Below, in pieces: positions 23,001-38,000 of a stretch of 64,000 nucleotides of DNA (position 1 is its first letter; each line of letters opens with the position of its first letter). The notes below the pieces were generated by a model. The model was not told the origin of the DNA. It did not search any database and saw only the letters and a program-made list of their open reading frames with translations. This DNA is from Bemisia tabaci (Eukaryota > Arthropoda > Insecta > Hemiptera > Aleyrodidae), in the NCBI RefSeq assembly GCF_918797505.1, contig NC_092799.1, positions 372,001 through 436,000 on the forward strand, in the 5' to 3' direction. The position numbers were made by a program, and so were the translations under genes.

Positions 23001-26000
23001 TTTGGGGCTACAATTTTTGAATGGAAATACATCTCTACACCCTTTAAGAATACAAAAATGAACCAAATCCTCTAAAAATTATTCCTTGTAATACTGGAAA
23101 GATTTCGAAAACTCAAATGGAAATGTCAGATTAAACCGTGGAGGTGCAGAAAACGTCTGCTCTCTTAATCCTTCAATCAGGAAAAACACATTTTTTTCAT
23201 CTTTCTCTCTTCATACTTTCAAATTTTGGGCAAATCACACATTTTAATGTAAAATTAAGAATTTTTCCATGAAATTGGGCATTTTGCCGGAGATTAACTC
23301 AGAAATATGACTTAATGCAAAAACGTCAGATTGTTGCAAGTGTCAGACACTTTGGAACTTTTTGCATCTCCTTTGGCACTGGAGTTCTGGAAGTCTCAAG
23401 TTTTCAGTTCAAATAGTGTATCTTGAAGCAAAAGCTATCTGAAATTCTGATGTGCCAATTTTAAGATATGATTTTGCTAGATGAAACTTTATTTTCATGC
23501 CCTCTTTTGGCACAAAGAAAAGCTAAACTGCTTGAAAATTATTCTTTAGGACACTAGAAAGAGATGGCTGCCAAAATCTCAAAACTCGATTTGTTTACCT
23601 GTTTCCGGAAAATTCACTTTGATCATCATTTTTGCTCCCTAACTAAGGCCCTCTTTCCTGTTGCACTGTTGTAAATGTTAAATCTCTTAAAGTATTCAAC
23701 ATAAATCAACCACTGAAAAACTTTCCTCTTAAAATTAGATAGCATTTTGTTGTAAGTAACCACCATTTTGAAGACACCAGGAAAGTACAAATTATGGTTT
23801 TCTCTAAAGTCTTAAAATCTATAGACATGATGAGACATAACTTAAGTCATTTTGCTGAGGCAAAAATTTTCTGTCCAAGCAACCCCTCCATGACTCTTAC
23901 TAATTTATGTGTGTCTAGTTTGCTGCTTGCCATCCTTGAAACGGGGACAAAGAACGGAACGGGTGAAGTAGTCCGGACAGTGGAACGGTGCATTTGTCCA
24001 GATGGCTATTCAGGTTTGTTGTGCCAGTACTGTAGCTATGGCTACGCAAGGATTTTGCCTGACTCACCTAACAAACACGCCGTTTGTACCCTTTGCGACT
24101 GCAACAACCATGCTGTTAGCTGCGATCCCATCAATGCTGTTTGCACGGTCAGTACGCAAATTACCTGTAGTGACCATTCTCTATGAGACTTTGTATTATT
24201 CTCAGATTTAGTTCTAATCATTCTTTAGGTACAACATTTCAGACGCACAGATCCTCCCTGTAAGGTGGAGGACTAAAAGTGGCACCACAATTTGTAACGG
24301 ACAGCTGGGTTGAATTTCTTACACATATCTTTGTGCGCAGACAATGGTCTTTAACTTACGCAGCAGCGATGTGCGCAGCAAATGCAGCGCCTTTTATCCT
24401 TGATGGACTTCTTGCAGAAATTTTGAAAGAAAAGAAAATTTCAATCATTGGAAATGATATGTATCGGAGAGTTTAAGGGCCAAAGATTTAAGAACTTGAG
24501 AAGTGGAATTTTGATACCTTTAAGTAGACTAATTTAATGATAAAATAGCCAAAGTGAAGTCAAATCTTTTACATGAGGAATCGTCAGATCGGATCATGAT
24601 TTGTGCTTGAAACAAAAAAAAAATGAAAAAAATACTTTCCTCTGTTTTTTCATTTACTCTTAATGTTCTGTATCTTAAAAGGACTGCTGCTTCTTATGGT
24701 GAAAATAAACAACTTAAACTATCTAGAAAACGACTGACCTTTTTAAGTGACAATATTTTCCAATTTCAATGAAAATAATGCATCCAGTAGAATAGAATTT
24801 ATCTTCTTTTAAGTTTCTCATGCTCTACTCCGCATTGTTCAATCATGTTTCATTGAGGAGAGTTAAACATCATGCTGTACCTTTTCTCAGAAAAACCTAG
24901 TGATTTCAATGAATTTTATCATTTAATCCTTCGTTTATATTTATGTGATTTAGACTCAAAATATTACATGAATATTTTGATTGATTGCTTGCCTTTGTTC
25001 AATTTGCAGTCTTGCGAGCACAACACAACAGGACCGAAGTGCGGGCAGTGTCTTCCAGGGTTCTACGGAAATGCTGAGAATGGCGAAATTGACGATTGCA
25101 AACCATGCGCGTGTCCGCTGACAGAAGCATCCAACAACTTCAGTGCAGCCTGCATTGCTAACGGAACGGACGACTACACCTGCACGCAATGTTCAAAAGG
25201 TTACGCGGGTCAACATTGTGAAGAGTTAGTTGTGTTTCTCATGATTTAATGAGTTCTAGCAGAATCCTTATATGTTGTATTTTGTAATTAACCAAGGAAG
25301 AAGGATATGGATAAAGGCCAATTTTTGAATGGCATTTTGTCAACGAATGAAGTTAAAGACAGGCTTTGTGCAATCGATTTTAATGTGCTATAGACACTGG
25401 TTTTTGGTGAAACTGTCTTCATAAATTGATTCCACGAAGTTTCAACTTTCAAGATTCCACAAAACAATGCCTTTTTTATGCCTACTGGAAACCTGGAAGT
25501 TTCATGAACACGTGGCTAAAATAAAAACTAAGCATGTGAGGAAAGCCTCTTGTAAGAGTTTTAGCTTAAGTTCAAAGCTTGGGTTGGTGCTATCATAATG
25601 CAAAGTATACGTTGCTACTTGCTAAGCAGTATAAGTATTACAAATTATTGTAAATCTAAACGAAATATGCAAATTATGGCCAAAACTAGCATTGAACTTT
25701 AGAAATGAATGGCAGGGAAGCCTTTGCTTGATGTTAAGTCTCAATTCAGCCATTTGTCGATGAAAGTTGCAAATCCCTTTCAAAGAATGCCTTTCTAGGG
25801 AAGCTTTTTGTATGCTTAAAGAAATCTGGGAGTTCCTATGAGGTACTCGCAGGCACTCGTGAAAAAGTCTTTTTTAGGGAGGCTCTTCGAACACTTGAAG
25901 ATTTGTGAGTTTTTTTAATTTCCACTGCTTCAAAGCAAGTTATTTGGAGCAAAAATGGCATGTGTTTGTCGGCAAATAATTAAATCAGCATTTTCACAAA

Positions 26001-29000
26001 TGCCTAGGCTGAATTTAAATGTTGAAGGTTTACAAAGTCATGCATATTTTTCCTTAGAGCTTTCGAGGTGTCAATATGTAGAAAATAAGAGTTATCAAAC
26101 TACAAACTATCATTGTATTTTCATGTTCAAATGTTCCTCAAATACTTTTAGCTGTCAAATTTGGGGGGAAAATCTATATTTTAAAAAATTCTGTATCTTT
26201 TGAAATGAATGTTCATTTTTGAGCTGAAATTATCCTACCCAACCAACGAATGATGCAAATTTTTAAAAATATTTCTTATCCATGGAGGCGAATAATTATT
26301 TTGTCCCTAATTAGCAGCAAAGTCAAAATTTTAATTTGACCAAGAATGTTTCACATTTTGCGTAGGCATTTGATAAAATGCCTGTTTTGATTATTTGCGT
26401 GCGAAACATACTTGAAATCATTAACTGAACATGGTGCTGTTTATATACTCAAAAATCTAAAAATGCCAATAACTTTTAAAAAGATTGATGTAGATCTAAA
26501 TCTGAACTTTTCACTGTATGACATTTTATCTTTTTCCGGTTTTCAGATGTGCATTTGGCTATTATGGAAACCCTCTTGAAATCGGCTCAACCTGTAAGCT
26601 TTGCGACTGCAACAACGGTCCATGCAATCAGGTAACTGGCCAATGCCTGGACTGCAAAGGCAACACTGAAGGCTGGCGTTGCGAGAAATGCAAGCCGCAT
26701 CACTACGGGGACCCACTAAATTTTGACTGCAAACGTAGGTGAACTTGAAATGTCCATGCTTCGTACATTCAGAAAACCAAATTACATCGGAATGACTGTA
26801 TTTATGGTGTCTGTAGATGCCCTTGTAAAGTATGCTCTTGGCTTTTCTCGTATAGCATCTTATTCGTGTTCTCATATTATATGTCTCTGTCAGGTTGATC
26901 ATCCAGAGAATAATTGATGAAATGAAGGAATAAGTTCATATCTTCATCGGAAATTTTCATAAAAAAAAAGTCTGCGGTAGTTTTGACGAGTATGCCCCAA
27001 TAATGCCCATAAATTCATTCCAATTAGTTATTTTTGTATTTTTGAAAAGTAGAGAGGGTTCTTGGTTCAGAAGATTTTTCCCAGATTTTTGCGTGACATC
27101 AACCCAGAAAAAACGAGTTCTAAGTTGTGTATTTTAAGCTTCTGATAAAATGCATATCATGTCAAAAGCCAAGATGGCATCCAAAAACATTCCTGCCAGA
27201 GCAATCTCTCCTCACACTGCCCAACCTCTTTGTTGCAATTTAAAATCTATGTAGCCGATGTCATTTCATGGACCATGGATTGCGACAGAGGCAGATGACT
27301 CCCAGAGACCTGGTCAATAGGAGATGGCAGTGGCAGGGAGATCCATGAGAGTACATACATGATGGAGACATGGAGTACAATAGAGTCGCAATGTACTGGA
27401 GCGCCGATGAAGTCAATCCATGAACGGGCCTTTCCAAGCCGCTTGTGCTTCGAAAAAAGTGAACCAAGTGTGAACTTAATGGCACTTATTATCATGGTGG
27501 CTTATGGAGAAATCAAAAACTGCTTGTGTTTTTCAACTTTTTTTAATTCAATCAGCATTAATTTTTGCAAATTTTGCTATAAACAGGTAAAGCCTCAACA
27601 GGCTCAAAGCCGTAGTGAATCCATTAATGTATCATACTCTTGAATAATATTCAAAAAGGGACGCAAATTGAGACTTAAACCAAGTGTGAACCGACCAGCA
27701 TTTCTTATCACAGCGGCTTACGGGAAAAGCAACAACTGTTTCTGTTTTTTCGACATTTTTTTAATTCAATCAATATTGATTTGTGCAAATTTTGCTGAAA
27801 ATATATACTCAAAGCCATAATGAATTCACTGATGTATGTTACTTCTGCATAATATTCATATAGGAATTTAATTTTTGACTTATACCAAGTGTGAACCAAC
27901 CGGCATTTCTTAACACGGCGGCCTATGGAGAAATCAACGACTGCTTGTGTTTTTTCGACTTTCTTTTAATTACATCGATATCAATTTTTGCAAATTTTGC
28001 TTTAAATAGATATTCAGAGCCATAATGAATCCATAAATGTATGTTACTCCTGGATAATACTCATATATGGACTCAATTTCAGACTTATTACCGGCATACT
28101 TAGCTGGTTCAATGTGTGTGGACCTAGCACACGACATGTTTCTACCTGTGCTCTACCGTTTGAAAGTCAGGAGTGGGGAGCGCTGAGCGCAAGTCTCTGC
28201 GCATGCGTCATCGCTAGTCGCCGCGCACTAGTCTCCGAAGCACTGGACAAAACAGCCTCCAAAAGTGGCTTCATCGGCGCTCAAGTACATTGCGACTCTA
28301 TTGTACTCTATGGATGGAGACCATGTCACAATAGATGCAGTTCCCTTTGATTTAAATAACGTCCAATTTTAAGACTTTTGGTTCTCTGTTTTGATACATT
28401 GCTTTTCATTGCTTTTTCTAGCATGTAATTGTAGTAGCATTGGCTCTAAGACAGTTGATTCCTGCAATACGGTTACCGGTCAGTGTGAGTGCTTGGACAA
28501 CTACACAGGACGAGCGTGTGATCGCTGTTTTGTACGTATTTAATACTTTCCTAATCAAAAACTTTTAAGGAGTTTCAATTTTTGAGCAATTGATCCATAT
28601 CGATTCATATTTTCCAAATAGTATGCAATTTATTCATAAATTGCTAGAACTTACATTGCGCCGTGGTGTGTCAAGAAAATGTACAAAAAATTAGATCAAG
28701 AAATACTTTGAAATAACTCTGGAAGTATGTTTTGAGGAAATATTGCAAATCAAAAGATAATTCATTGAGATTATTTAATTGGTGTTCCTCGATCAAATTT
28801 TTTACATCAGTATCTGAAGCTTTACAGAGAGATAAGACTATCAGGGGTTTTTTAGAAGGTCTCTCAAACTCCAAGCATATCCATTGATTAATCAGCTATT
28901 GAACTATGTCTTACAGTATTGACAAGCCACATCCAATTTTTATCAAGAAATTATGTATAATAGTTCATCTTACACAGTGATTTTCACTGCAAAGAATGAC

Positions 29001-32000
29001 TCAAATAGATTTGTAAAAGCTAGCAAGAAGTACTTCATCAAGCATCAACCATTCAGAACCTCTGTTTATTTCTTTTCTTCCAAGTTTTTTTTTTCTGAAG
29101 GATCAATCCTCCTCCAAATTCTTTGGATAAGGTAGCATCCTTTAAATGATTTTTCCCTTTATTCATCATCATGTTTTCTCCAAATTTAACCTCTTGAAAA
29201 AAGCGATATGCAACTGTAGAAATGATGCAAAATTGAATGGACACCAATTGAAATTCATAATTTTAAAAAAAAAAATTAAAATTAGCTGCAATTATCTGTG
29301 CAACTCTTTTACTGTTGTAATGAAAAGAATTGATCGCAAATATGATTAAAATCTAATTCATTGCTAGGCTCTAATTTTTCATAAAAATATAGGAGAAACA
29401 CTTATTACAGCATGCAGCCGTGGCATGACTTGAAAAAGCGCACATCCACTACATTCAGTCCCTTTTAATCAATCCTTTGGGATTGTTCTGAAAAAGTATC
29501 TTCATTTTCAATGTATTTATTTTTTCTTAAAAGGGTTTATTTTTTATTATTTTTGAAGGACGGGTTCGGAAACGTCACTGCAGGCTGCAAACTTTGTGAC
29601 TGTGATGCAATTGGCTCTCAATCTGAGCTCTGTGATCCACAGTCTGGACAGTGTCCATGCAAACCAGGAGTAGCTGGTGATCAGTGTAACCAGTGTTTGC
29701 CATCCTATTACGGCTTCTCCACTGACGGTTGTAAAAGTGAGTCAAAAAAATAATCTAATTTAACTTGAATAATAATACCTACAACATAGCAAGGGTGAAA
29801 CTCCCATAAACCATGCATCTCAGTTTGAAACGTTGCGGAGTTCTTGAACCACTTTATTCTTTAAATGTATAACTGCTCTTCGTCAACTCTCGAAACTCTC
29901 AGTGATTTCGTCTCTCAGTGTGGGGGATATCTTGTGAAAATTTTAACTTATGATGTCAAGTCAATCTATTTTATGGAAATAAAAAGAGAGCACACGGCAA
30001 ATGTGATACAAGGTGTACCTAAAAGTTTCCCCGTCAATATCTTGGGCGCTGGATTTACAAATGTATTTTTTGGATTTTCAGTATGAGCTCTTTTGCATGA
30101 ACTTCTGATGAAGAAACATGAGTTGAGCCGCTTTTTTTTGCTTACCATGTCTAGTGGTTTATTTTTTTTCTATCATGCGTCCTTGCCTTTAATCCTAGTT
30201 AGGCTTATACCAGTATTTTCTTGATGACAGGTTGTAACTGCGATTTGGTTGGGAGCACAAACCTCACATGCGACTCGTTCCTGGGAACATGCACGTGTCA
30301 CCCGAACGTGGTGGGCAAAACATGCGATACGTGCGAAGTGGGTTTCTGGGGTCTTGGTTACACCGGCTGCCAACCGTGCAGTTGTGACAGTGTTGGCTCA
30401 GCCAACTCCACATGCAACCCTGTCACTGGACAGTGCGAGTGCAAAATCGGCATCGGGGGTCAAAACTGCGACCGCTGTCTTCCTGATTATTATGGATTCT
30501 CCGTAGATGGATGTTTAAGTTCGTACTTTCTTTATTCATTCCATAGCTGAAGCATATTCTAGAGAAACTGCTTAAATAATTTTTTCCAACTTTTGACAAA
30601 TGGCATTGAAATCCTCATCTTGAGTGATTTGATTTTTCCCTTCCATATTTTAAGTAAAAGCTTAAGTTAAAATTAAGTAAACCCAGAAATTTGAAGTATA
30701 TATCGATTTCGTAAGTGCAAAACCACTTATCTCCATTACAGTGTCTCAAAATTTCCACTCCTATTTTATTTTTTCAAAGAGAAACAAGCCAACTTCATAG
30801 CTTCAAATATATAAGTACAAAAAACATCAAATTGACTAGCTTTACGGAGAAAAAAAAGGAGTATGATAGGAATTCTCTAAAGCCGCAAAAGGAGGTACGT
30901 CCTTTCACACCTTGGTCAGGTTGAACTGTGGTTTCCAATCATTCAGAAATGAAGGATGAATTATGCACGTTTTTATTCCTGAACTTCACTTTATATTAGA
31001 ATAACCTTACTAACAATTTCCATTTTTCCCAGTCATTTTCGTTCTCTGTTGTGTCAAAAAAAGAACGATACCTACTAGTTTTCTTGGTCGATATATCTTG
31101 AAAATACTTTACTTCTGGGAAGAAAATTCCATGTAAGTTAATGTTTTACAAACGCCTAGAAGAATGTTCTGAATATGGTTTCAATCTTTGTATTCTTCTA
31201 TTTAATAAAATAATATTCACAAAGGTAAGAATGTGAGAATCCTTTTTATTTTTCTTCTTTTTTTGCAGAATGTGAACCTTGCAACAATCCTGGTTTCATC
31301 TGTGATCCAGACACAGGTCAATGCGTTTGCCCAGTTCTGTCGGAGGGAGAGACATGCAACGTCTGCAAACAAAATGCTTGGGGTTTCAAGCCCCTGAAAG
31401 GCTGTCAGGTAAAATTGCATGAAAAGTGATTTTTTGACTTTGCTTCACCATTGTCTAAATTCCTAGGGAGATATTGCCATGAAAAAAAGAAAAAGAAAAA
31501 ATGTATACCTGAAACATTGTTGTAAACTTAGAAGGTCCTGGGGAAACAGTAGATTCTTGATTGACAGTCATGATTGGAGGAAAACTAAATAATTTAGAAA
31601 AATATTTTATTTCAAGCTGTTTGAAGTATTTTGCTCCAAAATTATGTTTTTCTTCTATTCATTTCTTTACAAGGTAAGAGACAGACAAGTCAACTGTTGT
31701 GCTTCTAGAAAGAGAGAGAGAGAAAACCCTTTTACGTAAATATTCGAGATACGATATAGAAAGTTTCTTTCAATAAAGTGCAAATTTTTCAAAAAATTTT
31801 ATTCATAATTTTTTTTTAATGCCTCCTAAAATTGTAAAGTAAAATATTTGTAAGCTGTTCAAAAAATATTATTTTATCTAAAGATAATTGGAAATGTTTG
31901 AATGCTCTTATGACATTTTTCCTTAGCTCAACAGTGCAGTAGTAAACAATATAATAAGCATAGATAATTGGAAGTATGTACTCATTGGTGGATTTTCGTC

Positions 32001-35000
32001 CTTGCAGCCATGCAATTGCGACAGCCATGGATCTCTGAGCCTGCAGTGTAATTCGACCAGTGGTCACTGTCTGTGCCAGGAAGGTTACGAAGGGACTCAT
32101 TGCAATCGCTGCTCTCCTGGTTACTTTGGTTACCCACGGTGTCGCCCATGCAATTGTCACCAACCCGGGGTTGACACACTCAACTGTCAAGGAAGGGAGT
32201 GTGATTGCGACGAACATGGCCAGTGTCCTTGCAAGGTAATTTGCATCATAATTAAAGACATTTTGAACTGATAATTTTTGCTAAATTCTAGAAATGTTCA
32301 AACAAAAGTCTAATCAAGTAGACTTGGAACTAGTGGTTTTTAAGAAAAAATAAAAAATCAGAATTTGTTCAGGTTGTAGAGTTTGCTTGGGGTTTTTTTT
32401 CCATCACTTGTTTGCATATTATTCATCTTTTAAATAATAGTAAAAGCTAAAATAAACACAAAACCAAGTTGAAAACAAGAAAAGCAGCATTTCATATGAA
32501 ATGGGTACGGCTAAATGGTAAATTACTTGAAACTTTCTTCACCAAATCACCCAACTGAACGCCATATTTAAGGTCCGCCATACTTCCTTTCTTTATCTCA
32601 AAAATGTTATGCACACCTAAATTTATCATTTTAACAGGATACCTTGTATCCTTTTTACTCATATTTTCTTTCTTTTTCTTTAAAATTAATGTTGGTGCTT
32701 TCCTCTTTTATTTGATATCCAGTCGAATGTCATCGGTAAACGGTGTGATGAATGTAAAGATGGGACGTTCGGACTCTCCTCGGAAATGCCAGAAGGGTGT
32801 ATACCTTGCTTCTGTTTCGGGAGGACCACAAAGTGTATTGCGGCCGGCCTTTCGTGGTCGCAAGTTCGACTCCTACACTCAAGGACTCTCTCTGTTGAGT
32901 ACGATAGCAACGCAACACAGTTTCCTCCAGATTCGCAAATTTATCCTGTTAACACGCAAGAAATCTGTTTCATCAATGTAAGTTTAAAAAAGTTTTAGAA
33001 GCAGAATATATGCTCAAGCACCAACATATTAAACAATCAATTTATGAAGAAGTAAAATGGCTTTTTATTAAAAAATGATGTCCTAACGAAAAATAAACTA
33101 GACGGAAAAAAAAGAGTACAAAGAAAATCTTGAAGTAACTTTTGCACTTTTGTATTTTATCTGTATATGGGCTTTTAATTTTCTATGAGGCTGAAAAACT
33201 CAAATGATTGAGAATAGTCTGAAATTTTTGAACTCCAAGTTAAGTAACTGTGAGATATCAAAAATTAATGAAATCAACTTATTAGGCCCTCTACACTATG
33301 TAGTAATTTCTCTTAAAGTAAATGATTTACCATTGTAAAAATAAGTATTAACTGTTAGAATGAGTAAAGGAATGAAACCTTACTTGTTTTTTGTTGCATT
33401 TTTAGAAATTTTTTCGCTCTTACTTTTTCAAAGCAATCTTCACATTTTTGGTTCTGTTGAATTCTTTAATCGTTTATTTTTTCAATTTTTTGCTCCGTGC
33501 CTTATTTTCTTTTTTACACCAAAATTGGAAGATTTTTTATAGTAGGGAGATACTTACCTATATGCTCAGTGCCAATCTTAATTTGCGTACAAATCCATGC
33601 CAAATTTATGTTTACTGTAATAAAATAACAAGAAAAAAAAATCCATAAAATACTGGAGTTCACAAGACTCTAATGGCACACGTACTGCTGACAATAATCC
33701 TCTTTGAATCAATTCATTTTGTTTTAAATCAGTTTGCCAAGAAATATCCTCCGCATTAAATTATTTTGAAAAAACATGTCTTGGGGTACAAAGATTGTTG
33801 AGTAAACACTTACGCAACTCTGCATCCGTACTTAGTAAGAAATCATTCATTGATATTTTTTGTTGTTTTTCCAGCTGGCAGTTCCGGGTGGTGGAGAGAT
33901 GAGCCTCAACAGCGAAGGTTTAAATGTAACAAACAATCTGCGAATAATCCCTGGCGATTTAGGTGATGTGCAAATCGGAGTGAGCTTTCTGTTTGACACT
34001 CCTGTCTACTGGCAGCTACCAGCCAGTTTCCTTGGAGACAAGGTAGGCCATTTTAATTTGTCCAGCAATAAATAGGGAATAACCTGAGAGGAACTAATTT
34101 ATAATCTTGACCAAAATTTTGTGTTTGTAAATGCAATACTAAAAAATGAACGTGCATGTTTTAATTTTTACAAACATGACGAACCTACTTTTTGACTTGA
34201 GACTCTCCAAAAAGATTACTCCAAATTGACCTCCTAAACTACTTTTTTACTTCTTTCTTTTAATGTATTTTGCTTCCAATTTTTTTTTACTATTCCATAT
34301 GGTCATTATTCAAAAGTATGTGGCTGTATTGTTAATCTGCCTTTCCTCCAAAAAATGAAGTTCAACTTGAATTTGAAACATTGCAATAAATCTGACTCAA
34401 AATTTTTCTCGAGTGCAGAAAAGAGAGTTAATTCATAGGGGCAATTGCTCGAAAACTGTGATAATCACATCTGAGAAATCTGAAATTCACTTGTAAATTT
34501 TTAGCAAGAAATTTGCTGATTTCTGAACTCTTTGCCTAAATATGTTTAATACGATCAAGACATAATTTGACCAAGATAAGTCATCCTGGTTTGAAGATGA
34601 AACGGAAGCTGCAGGAAATAAAAAAGACAAAATTCTCCTAATGAAAAATCAAGATGCAGATAGAAAATGAAAACGATAGCAGAAATAATTGAAAAGGTCT
34701 CAAAAAGTGCCTGAAATTTTTCATGAAAGTGCTTGATTTTTTATTTTTGAAGCTGCATAAACCATAGCTTTAGAAAATGTTTTCCTGTAAAAAATTAAAG
34801 TCTGATTCTCTAAACATACTCAACAAAAACATCGCTATTAATATTTTCCCCTCTTTGTATGAGGGTCTTGTGGCTGTCTTGCCTGCTCTACTTGATCTTA
34901 ATGAATTAATCGTATGCAAAAAACTATGACTCAGTCTTCCATTTTTTTCTAAAATTTCTTTATATTTTCAGGTGTTATCATATGGTGGCTACCTGCGCTT

Positions 35001-38000
35001 TGCAGTGGAAACGGAGGGAGGTAACACTCTCTTACCGCCTGGAGTGCTGTCGTCGTACCCGCTCATCCAGATACAAGGCAATGGGAAGATTGTTCTTGAA
35101 CACTTTCCCGCTTTGCCGAATCCCTCAAACCGCTATGAAGTTCGGTAAATCTCCATTTTCAATTGTGACCATCAATAGGAAAAGGGACGTGGATTCACAA
35201 AATTGAAAATCGAGTCAATTATACCAGAGCATTCTAGAAACATGCATGCTTTAGGAGTTATGGAGGATTAAAGTTGACAAAAAACGAAAATAGCGCAATA
35301 ATTGCTGAGTTCCAAGTGTCTGAGCTGAATTCACTGTCTGCGTGGAGGAAGCAGAGAAGAGAGGTCAAGTCCGCTCATTTTTCAGCAACTTTAATTCGGT
35401 TTTCACATTTTTTTGACTCTGATTCTTCATGACATTCGAACTGTTTGTTTCCCTAGAATTCACAACCCTTTCGTTAAAAGCGGAATAAGATGACAAATTT
35501 AAAAGGCGATTTAGTTCCGATCAAAATTGATATTTTTGTTTTAAATTCATTTCCTCTCAAACAAAAACTGAAAAATGCACAAAATAGCCTTAAAAATAAA
35601 GTTTGGCATTTTTCCCTCAAGAATCTCCAATTAGGCAATTTTGGACAGTTAATAGGGAAATTTGGATCTTCAATTGTAAAGAAAGTATGGGGATACAAAG
35701 GTTCCGACCTGAATACCCTACCTCTGTCTCCCTAAAGGTTTTTTGATGCCCAAAAATGTTGAAAAATTAGGACCAGAGCATGAGTGATTCACAAATAAAG
35801 ATTCATATCCGTTGGGGGGGGGGGGGGGGGGGGGCTGCTCATTTTTGCACACGCTCTTTGGGTTGCTGTTGAATCATAATTTACAAAAAAGGAACTTATT
35901 AGTTCTTCCTATTATTTTAATAATTTTTAAATCAAAGTATTGAAATATGGAACCTGTTTTCAATCAATGAGATATTTTTTTGTTTTTTTCTCTGAAGGCT
36001 TCATGAATCGTTGTGGCATGTGAAGAATAATCCAACAGAGAAAATTAATAGAGAAACATTGATGTTAACCTTGCAGAATTTACAGCATATTCTCATTCGG
36101 GCTACCGACTCAGTCGATTTTAAGAAAGCTTTGTAAGTATAAAACCTTTGCGTATTTTAAAAACAATTTTTGTAGACCTGCACAGTAATGCTAGAACACG
36201 AAACACTTGAAATTTGAAAGTAGTGAAAAATTATCAGAAAATCTGCCTCTCTACCTAAAACCCTCAGAAAGCTAGTCTCTTATAAAATATTTCTGAAAAA
36301 TGATGGCACAAATTGCAGCAGCCATCTTTGCTTAGCTCTCCTTGACTCAAAAGTAGTTTAAATTCTAAATCAAATTTGATTTCACCGGATTCAATAATCC
36401 TCAAATATTAAATTTGGCAGTTGTTATAGGTATCTAGATCTGGTAAGTATCTGATTTTGAAGGAACTTGGTGTTCTTTTTTCTTTAGCTTTTTCAATACA
36501 GACAAAAGATGTCAGAAGTCTTGAAGTTTTCTTCGTTAAGATAATTGGTTAGAGAATATTTTTAGGGCTGCAAAAATTTTTTGACCATGCGATTACGTGC
36601 AGCTTGATAAAAACAAGCAAAGAGAAGGAGAAGAAGAAGAAGAAGAAGAAGAAGCAGCAATCAAGCTGAAAATTTTGGGGACAAGAATGGGATTTTGGGT
36701 AATTTTTTAAGATAGGAAAGCCAATCCGAAAAATTGGAAGGCTAGGAACTATCTGCATCCGTAAATTTTCTGTTATATACATTTTACACTGAACTCATCA
36801 AATTTTAACAGTTTTTTTTTTTTTTTTGTTCGCTAATACATAGATTAAGAGATGTATCATTAGACAAAGCCACTGAAGCAAAAGGCTCGGTCGTTTCCAA
36901 TGCAGTAGGCGTTGAGCTGTGCGAGTGCCCTCATCAATATAATTCCACGTCGTGTCAGAACCCAAGCATTGGCTTCTACCGTCACTACAACAAAAACAGT
37001 GTTGGCTCCACTGTTATCATCCAGGTCATCGGGGAAGCAGCTCCGTGTGAATGTAATGGCCGTTCAAATGTTTGCGACATTGAAACTGGCCACTGCCTGG
37101 TAAATTACTAATTTATTTGAGATTTCTCTGCTTAACAAACAAGAATGTTATAAGATTCCCAATTCTTCATATTTTCCAGGGTTCTTAGTAATCTGCAACT
37201 GTCAGGAAAAAAGAGCAACATGGAAATCTTGATTTAAGGAGCTTGTTATTTTGGTTTATCATATTTGCATATATTTATGCTACAAAACAGGCTCCAAGAA
37301 GCCTGAAAAGTTGCGCAAATAAACTGTAGACAAAGTAGCATAATGGTTGACCTAACCTTGAAAATGAAAAAGCTTACTAACGCGGTTGTATTTTTTCATT
37401 TGCTTGACGCAAGTAGTTTTGAAATGTTACAATCTTAACTCAATTCTGCTGGCTGGAAAGTTGAGTAACACAGCAATTTTTTACTTTCTTTTTTTCTGGA
37501 ACTTTTTGACCAAATATGCCACATTCTAAGTAATGTCAAAGATAATCCTTCTTGCACAAATGTTTTTAAAATCCTCTACTTTTACTAACCACCAGCCTGA
37601 CAAAATTTTCATAGACTTAGCATATATTGTCTAGAGCGGGAAGAGAAGTGATACTATTCTTCAATCCACATACCAATGGCTAAAGTAAAAAAAAATGCAT
37701 CCATTGTAATGCGTTTATATGCATCTATTGAAATGTTTCAATGTCTTTGATTATGTTTCATTTTTTTGAAAAAACACTGGCCAAAATGCCTCCTTGAAAT
37801 TTTCCTTCCATATTTTGAATGAATGAAGAAAATTCACAGACATTTTTTTGAAAATCTACTCATTGGTTTCCTTTGAAAAATATTATATTTGAGTGGCAAT
37901 TTACAAAGTCGTACTGGAAGATACACATTTTTGCGTCCAGCCATCAATATGTAGCCATCGTTGGGAAAGGAGATTTTAATCTACAAGTTGAGCTCAAATT

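Noticed and set aside
30249..30506. 85-codon frame in another phase over exon 14
   Set aside because: Shadow of the LE repeats; the cysteine-rich frame is the real one.
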